From an uncultured Eubacteriales bacterium (lineage in GTDB: Bacteria; Bacillota; Clostridia; Oscillospirales; Acutalibacteraceae), in NCBI GenBank assembly GCA_958417225.1, contig CATZCM010000005.1, positions 1-58,126 on the forward strand: DNA of 58,126 nucleotides. Reading direction: 5' to 3'. The stretch's first letter is position 1, and each line of letters starts with the position of its first letter. Below the pieces are notes generated by a model, which saw only the letters and a program-made list of their open reading frames with translations, had not been told where the DNA came from and ran no database searches. The position numbers and the translations under genes were made by a program. Shown in pieces: positions 53,850-58,126 of the stretch.

Positions 53850-54197
53850 ATGAGCGATTATAATTATAGCATTATTAAAACATCTGTCATGGAATGGTAT
53901 GAGAAAACTTTATTAAAGAGAAGAGATAGTGATGAAATTACTCTGTTAAAAAACAGTGATGATGCATTAATTATTGACTTTGATTTTCCAAACTGTATAG
54001 CGCAGCTATCGGTGACTAATTCAAAGTTTGTACCATATCAATTTGTTTATTTTGAAGCTATAGATATAGAAATGTCAAATCAAGAGGAAATAAAATTAAT
54101 ATGTTGTTTTTATGATGATAATACTATGCAAAAAGTTGATGTAATGAATGCATTGAATGAAGCTGTAATATTTTGTTCAAATTATAAGATAAAGTAA
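53850..54197 (+). CDS. Candidate immunity protein for the TreTu-like toxin
   Basis: 115 residues, ATG behind TAGGAGGG, one base after the toxin-tip stop. Acidic, one compact domain, no signal peptide, no known family. Adjacent position to a toxin tip and intact frame support an immunity role. Confidence 0.58.
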   Translation: MSDYNYSIIKTSVMEWYEKTLLKRRDSDEITLLKNSDDALIIDFDFPNCIAQLSVTNSKFVPYQFVYFEAIDIEMSNQEEIKLICCFYDDNTMQKVDVMNALNEAVIFCSNYKIK

Positions 54198-54204
54198 TTC
54201 AGAT

Positions 54205-54562
54205 TGAAGGTTAGTACGGTTCTACATAGTCACGGCTTGGTAAAGGTCATGAAGCCTGTGGATGGATGTCTCGTGCTGAATATGATAAGATGGTTAAAAC
54301 CGGGTATGTTCAAAAACCATATAATGCAAACCAAAGCTATGTTGCTAATCCTGTGGATTATAATGCGTTTTATGAGCAAGCTATGGAAGATTCGGTATAT
54401 GTTGAATTTAATGTACCTTTATCATCTGTAAAACAAACAAAGGATGTATGGGCAGCTATCCAAGGATCGAATTTAATGTACTCAAAGTTAGATTTATAAA
54501 AAGGTTTGCTGCAATATGAATTTCCTAAGGCAATTAACATAGAATTGGTAGGTAAGAAATAA
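54205..54562 (+). pseudogene. Second TreTu-like toxin tip, decayed (toxin remnant 4)
   Basis: GKGHEACGWMSRAEYDKMVKTG is readable after a frame change at about 54238, then YVQKPYNAN, YVEFNVPLSSVKQ, and after an in-frame TAA at 54497 the tail EFPKAINIELVGKK. It aligns with remnant 3 over MxKTGxxQ and YVEFxVP, so it is a divergent paralog. The upstream body of the toxin is missing. Confidence 0.6.
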
Positions 54563-54565
54563 CAA

Positions 54566-54751
54566 TTGAGAGACAGATTAAAATGTATTATTGAGAATAA
54601 TAAAAAAATGTTATCAGAATTAGAAATTAAAATTGACGAGATAAAGAATTCAAAATTTGGCTTTGTTGAAAAAGCAGAGCAAGTGGATTTATTTAGTGAT
54701 AAGGCTTTTACGAGAATTACACTATTTGAATCTTACAGGTTGTATATTTAA
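54566..54751 (+). pseudogene. Short frame behind toxin remnant 4, possible truncated immunity gene
   Basis: 61 codons from a TTG without a convincing ribosome site (LRDRLKCIIENNKKMLSELE...). Coding-like composition and position suggest the start of an immunity gene cut off by the next remnant. Confidence 0.3.
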
Positions 54752-54755
54752 ACTC

Positions 54756-55380
54756 TTTACTGGAATGGGGGGGGAACAAGCCTGTTCAAACCGGTTAGCA
54801 ACAGGTTTAAGTGTGGGAGCCGTTGGTGCATTAGAGTATTATATATACTGTTTAGAGTGCAGATAAACACATGAGAAAGCATTGAAAAGTGCAGTTATTA
54901 ATGGAGCGGTTGAAGGTGTTACAGCAGATGGAGCTAAGTGGCTTGGCAATGTTATCGAAAATAGGATTAAAGCAAGACGGGTAACAAAAGAATCCGGTGC
55001 GTTTGCAAGAAAGGTAAAAACCGCAGGTAGCAAATCTAGCGCTGTAATTGAGGGTGTTAAAAATACTAATGGATTTGGTGCACCTGAAATTGCAATATAA
55101 AAAAGGTGAATTGACTAATGGAACATATACACCAAATCAACAAGATATGTTGGTTCATGTGGATGGAAAAAATTCAAATGAAATTCAGTTTTTATGTGAT
55201 GTTGATGCAAATAATTTGTGGGTGCCAAGTTTGGGTAATATAAATGATTTTGCCAATAATGCTAAAGTCCCAGTTTCAAATGGTTATGTAGAAGTAACAG
55301 GAAAAGGTGAACTAACTACATATATTAATGTATATAGAACAGAGACAGGTTATATTCTTGGATGTCCTGGAAATCCGTAA
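54756..55380 (+). pseudogene. Toxin linker and tip, frame-shifted (toxin remnant 5)
   Basis: After a G8 run (54767-54774) it reads GGEQACSNRLATGLSVGAVGA, then ALKSAVINGAVEGVTADGAK...AGSKSSAVIEGVKN, and after a slip in an A-run near 55100 KKGELTNGTYTPNQQDM through to GYILGCPGNP. The glycine/alanine pre-toxin part and compact tip fit a polymorphic toxin C-terminus. Two frame changes and a stop break it. Confidence 0.55.
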
Positions 55381-55397
55381 TGTTAGGAGTGTAGAAC

Positions 55398-55814
55398 ATG
55401 AAAAATATGCTAGATATCTTAAAAAGAGCAAGAGACAAAAAAGTATTTTTAGGTAATGAATTTGAAGAGTTAATTATGAAAATTCAATTAGCTGATAGTA
55501 ATTTAGAATTAGATTGGGATGATGGTGCAGGAGAAGAGTGGGCGAGATTTTTTAATCAAAAAGACGGCAAAGTATGTATGATAAGTGCAAAGGTAGGTGT
55601 GGCATTTATTAGAAAAAGTTATAAATTTAGTAACATAAAAAATGTTGTAAATATGTTAGAAATTGTATTCACAGAAGATTATTGTTCAGAAAACTGGTTT
55701 ATTGATTTAATTGATTTAAAACAAATGATACCAGAACTGTATTGGCATACATCAGAAGGAGCTGTTAATGTAAATAGTTTTAGTTTAGATGATTTGTACT
55801 TCGCAACTATTTAA
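55398..55814 (+). CDS. Candidate immunity protein behind toxin remnant 5
   Basis: 138 residues, ATG behind TAGGAGTG, 17 bases after the toxin tip. Acidic, with DWDDGAGEEWARFF and WHTSEGAVNVNSFSLDDLYF; no signal peptide. Complete and open. No family recognised with certainty. Confidence 0.58.
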   Translation: MKNMLDILKRARDKKVFLGNEFEELIMKIQLADSNLELDWDDGAGEEWARFFNQKDGKVCMISAKVGVAFIRKSYKFSNIKNVVNMLEIVFTEDYCSENWFIDLIDLKQMIPELYWHTSEGAVNVNSFSLDDLYFATI

Positions 55815-55827
55815 GAGGAGTAATACA

Positions 55828-56040
55828 ATGTTGTATGCTAAGAATTTGCTAGATAATAAATGAATAATTTGAGAACAGTATTTAATTGCAAAGTCTATTG
55901 ATGATCTATTAACTAAAATGACAAAAAAGTAAATTACTGACGGAGGGGCAGTACTAAGTGCTGATGAGTTGAAAAAGTCAAACATATCCGTAGCTGTCAA
56001 TGTATATGATTATTTTATCATAATCTTGAGCCTATTTTTC
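55828..56040 (+). pseudogene. Decayed small gene, probably a further immunity remnant
   Basis: AGAGGAG precedes ATG TTG TAT GCT (MLYAKNLLDNK), then several stops; later codons read ITDGGAVLSADELKKSN and VAVNVYDYF. The ribosome site is kept though the frame is lost. Confidence 0.4.
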
Positions 56041-56044
56041 CTAA

Positions 56045-57316
56045 TCAAACATCGTCAATAGTACCCACTGCTTTTACAACCTCGTCGATTTTTTCGACTT
56101 TCTCAACACTAACTTTACCAGCTGTGGAAAGCTCACCTTTCATCTGCAATTTTACGGCTTCACACGCGCGAACTTCTTCTGCTGTCAGTGTATGGGGAAT
56201 TTCCTGAGCTTTCAGCTTAAGTGCATCCAGTTCACTATAAAACCTTTCTGCAGCACTTACTGCTTTTGCAGCTTCCTCGGTTTTTTCCGCTACTTCAGCT
56301 GTTTTTGCAACTTTTACAGTCTGAGCTACCCTTTCGGCCTTTGCTGCTGCTCTTGCCGCTTTTGCTGCATCTTGCGCGGCTTTCTTTGCAGCTCTTTTTG
56401 CAGATTTCGCGGCCATTGATGCACTGATTCTTTCCGGGATCTTCGCTATCACTGCACCTGTTACGATATCAGTCACAAGTGAAATTCCAGTTCCAGTCAA
56501 TGCATAAGCTAGTTCATTTCCACCAAATACGTCATCTCTAATAGGGTTGTAACTTCTTTTATCTAAGCCCTCCTTAGTAACTGCTGCTTTTACATCGCCT
56601 ACTCCTTCAACTACATCACTAGCAGCAAACGCCGTAGTTAATGCCCCAGCTGTTCCAACGATGATTGGCGCTGCAAGTCCTCCGGTTGCTACAACTGCAA
56701 ATACAGCTCCTACTGAACCTACTACTGCTAAAACTCCTCCACCAATTTTCAACGCACCTGACGCTCCGCGCAACAAAACTTGCAATTCTCTTTCTTTTTC
56801 CATTTCATCATCCTGTTTGTTTGCAAGCGTGTAGGACATTTTTTTGATTTCGTCTTCGAGTCTCACAAGTTCTTCATCCGTCGTGCTACCAAGTTGATCT
56901 ACGTCGCAAGAAAACTCTTTTCTTCCAAGTTCCTCAAGATATCTCAATGATAAGTACCTGTTTCGCATTGGTGGTGCCCAACGTTCCCAAATTACTTTGT
57001 TCACATCCAAGTTCTCGAAGTGCTCCCAGCCGATTTTTCCCCAATCAGGCTCTCCCGGTTTATTTGGGAATGGCAATCTCTCTGGTAACTTTCTCGGGGT
57101 CGTTCTAACAGTTTCAAGCTCAGCTGTTCTAACTAACCTTATTAGTATAGCTTCGGAGCTGTTTTCACTTGGGTCCTCACGTCCGTAATTTCCACCACGG
57201 TTACAGTATCACGGGCACACGAACCCAGTACTCATTTCTGCTACTTTTAATCCCGGCAGTATATTATTCATTCGCTGCACTTGCTTTTTTGTAATTAGTC
57301 TCGATACAAAATTAGA
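56045..57316 (-). pseudogene. Orphan polymorphic-toxin middle/pre-toxin fragment
   Basis: The open part from 57076 down has 343 codons with a TTG first codon but no ribosome site. Upstream in the same frame coding-like sequence runs back to 57316, interrupted by TGA at 57211-57209. It contains a Gly/Ala-rich hydrophobic region (GALKIGGGVLAVVGSVGAVF), a YNPIRDDVFGGNELAY block typical of pre-toxin segments of Rhs/LXG-type toxins, then an Ala/Lys-rich helix (AAKSAKRAAKKAAQDAAKAA). It ends TIDDV with no catalytic tip. It starts where the candidate immunity gene ends, so it looks like an orphan module. Confidence 0.6.
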
Positions 57317-57809
57317 CTATAACATATCCCACTGCATCCCCCTTATAACCTTCAAGATTATCTGATAACCAACTAATCTCGTTATCTCGAACCTTATGAA
57401 ATCTAATTTCTACACGATCTTCGTTACCATACATAATTAAACAAAATTTAGAATATGGCTCCATTTGTTTCAACCTTAATGCCCATATTTCAAGCGCTAT
57501 TAATGCAATTTGAGTTCTTGCCATCATAGAAACTTTACCCTCAAAATAACAGTCAATACGCGTATCTGTATTAACAGCCTCATACCATGTTTTATATTTG
57601 TACTTTTCCATCACTTTATCAAAAAACACTTCCAATTCATTAACACTCTTTTTAGAAATAATAATACAATCTTTCACCTTTTTAAATTCAGGAAAAAACA
57701 AATCGTACAATTCTGAAAAGTCAAATTTTAAATTTTCTATACTTGGATGATCAGAAATATTCTTTAATAACCTTTTCATTTCTCTATTTACAATCCAATT
57801 ACTAAGCAT
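57312..57809 (-). CDS. Candidate immunity protein for the right-edge toxin
   Basis: 165 residues, ATG with GGGGGAAT some ten bases before it, three bases after the toxin stop. Mixed helical content, no signal peptide, no named family. Position and intact frame support immunity to the toxin encoded just upstream. Confidence 0.6.
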   Translation of the reverse strand: MLSNWIVNREMKRLLKNISDHPSIENLKFDFSELYDLFFPEFKKVKDCIIISKKSVNELEVFFDKVMEKYKYKTWYEAVNTDTRIDCYFEGKVSMMARTQIALIALEIWALRLKQMEPYSKFCLIMYGNEDRVEIRFHKVRDNEISWLSDNLEGYKGDAVGYVIV

Positions 57810-57812
57810 AAA

Positions 57813-58126
57813 TTATTCCCCCAATATTTTTAATGCCTTTTTTAAGGCTTTCTGAAACCATTCTTCTTTTAAGACCTTTTGAACCCTTGGTGGCGCTAAT
57901 TCGTCATTATCTGGATGCACTAGTTTTTTTAATTTTACATCATATTCCCACTTTGTGTTGTCAGGCTCATGATAATGTACATTCCCTTCACCTCTTCCAG
58001 GCACAGGATTTTCAACATCAACTCGCTCTTTTTTCACATTTCGGCCTGTAGTTGTACTATTGGTCTGAGTTCCATTTTCGCCTAACATATGTCCAGAGCC
58101 AGCTGAGGTTCCTTCCTTTGCCATAT
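57813..58126 (-). CDS. C-terminal tip of a polymorphic toxin, running off the window
   Basis: At least 104 codons; the frame continues past the window edge, so the first Met seen is internal. The tip has VDVENPVPGRGEGNVHYHEP, YDVKLKKLVHP, then LAPPRVQKVL and ends KALKILGE, a pattern I know from C-termini of Rhs and LXG-type toxins (ENPxPG...HY...APxxVQxxL). The enzymatic activity is not recognised. It is the only toxin tip in the window without visible damage. Confidence 0.65.
   Translation of the reverse strand, partial: MAKEGTSAGSGHMLGENGTQTNSTTTGRNVKKERVDVENPVPGRGEGNVHYHEPDNTKWEYDVKLKKLVHPDNDELAPPRVQKVLKEEWFQKALKKALKILGE

Noticed and set aside
15369..57211. TGA read as Trp (at 15369-15371 and 57209-57211 Trp would fit)
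   Set aside because: TGA ends many intact genes here (rsmI, the glycosyltransferase, the HI0933 flavoprotein), so the standard code applies and these are nonsense mutations.
49581..58126. Prophage
   Set aside because: Apart from the lysozyme there is no phage structural, integrase or packaging gene; the region is explained by toxin and immunity modules.

Overview
The window is AT-rich DNA with strong AGGAGG-type ribosome binding sites, many GTG and TTG starts, and textbook sigma-A promoters (TTGACA, 17 bases, TATAAT). The gene content points to a low-GC, spore-forming member of the Clostridia: a paired GlgC/GlgD glycogen operon, SpmA/SpmB spore maturation proteins, a YtaF/MntP-type protein, neighbouring nadD and yqeK, and a Nif11-type leader. 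The species cannot be named from sequence alone. Sel1-repeat secreted proteins, a MORN protein and a decayed polymorphic-toxin locus suggest a host- or community-associated lifestyle; that is inference.

Layout. 0-13 kb is mostly housekeeping: on the minus strand an lspA-rluD-Ca2+ ATPase operon; on the plus strand an HD-domain protein with a PF06541 membrane protein, recJ-rel (stringent response), and a MORN protein coupled to an OatA-like acyltransferase. 13-25 kb is accessory DNA: three paralogous Sel1-repeat cassettes (one broken, one short, one of 1073 residues) sharing promoter, signal peptide and terminator, interrupted by a degenerate group II intron, an IS4-like transposase relic, intron scars and a small double-glycine peptide gene. 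25-34 kb holds glgB-glgC-glgD-glgA, a CpXC protein, a ferredoxin, rsmI and a TrmN6-like methyltransferase.

34-42 kb holds a zinc-dependent phospholipase C carrying a Nif11-like double-glycine leader, an ECF transporter S component, a tandem array of four tiny promoter-terminator units (candidate small RNAs), ytaF, a second Ca2+ ATPase, spmA-spmB and a second small double-glycine zinc-ribbon peptide. 42-50.6 kb holds a CapD-like dehydratase, proS, a glycosyltransferase, nadD, yqeK, an HI0933-family flavoprotein and a GH25-LysM lysozyme.

50.6-58.1 kb is a polymorphic-toxin graveyard. Fragments of SecA-like helicase cores and toxin tips, broken by frameshifts and stops, alternate with open, well-started small genes that look like immunity genes; on the minus strand a toxin tip, its candidate immunity gene and an orphan pre-toxin fragment run in from the right edge. 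The most interesting items are the small-RNA array, the shared double-glycine leader on three unlinked genes, and the SecA-toxin fusions with surviving immunity genes. I recognised no tRNA, rRNA or CRISPR array.
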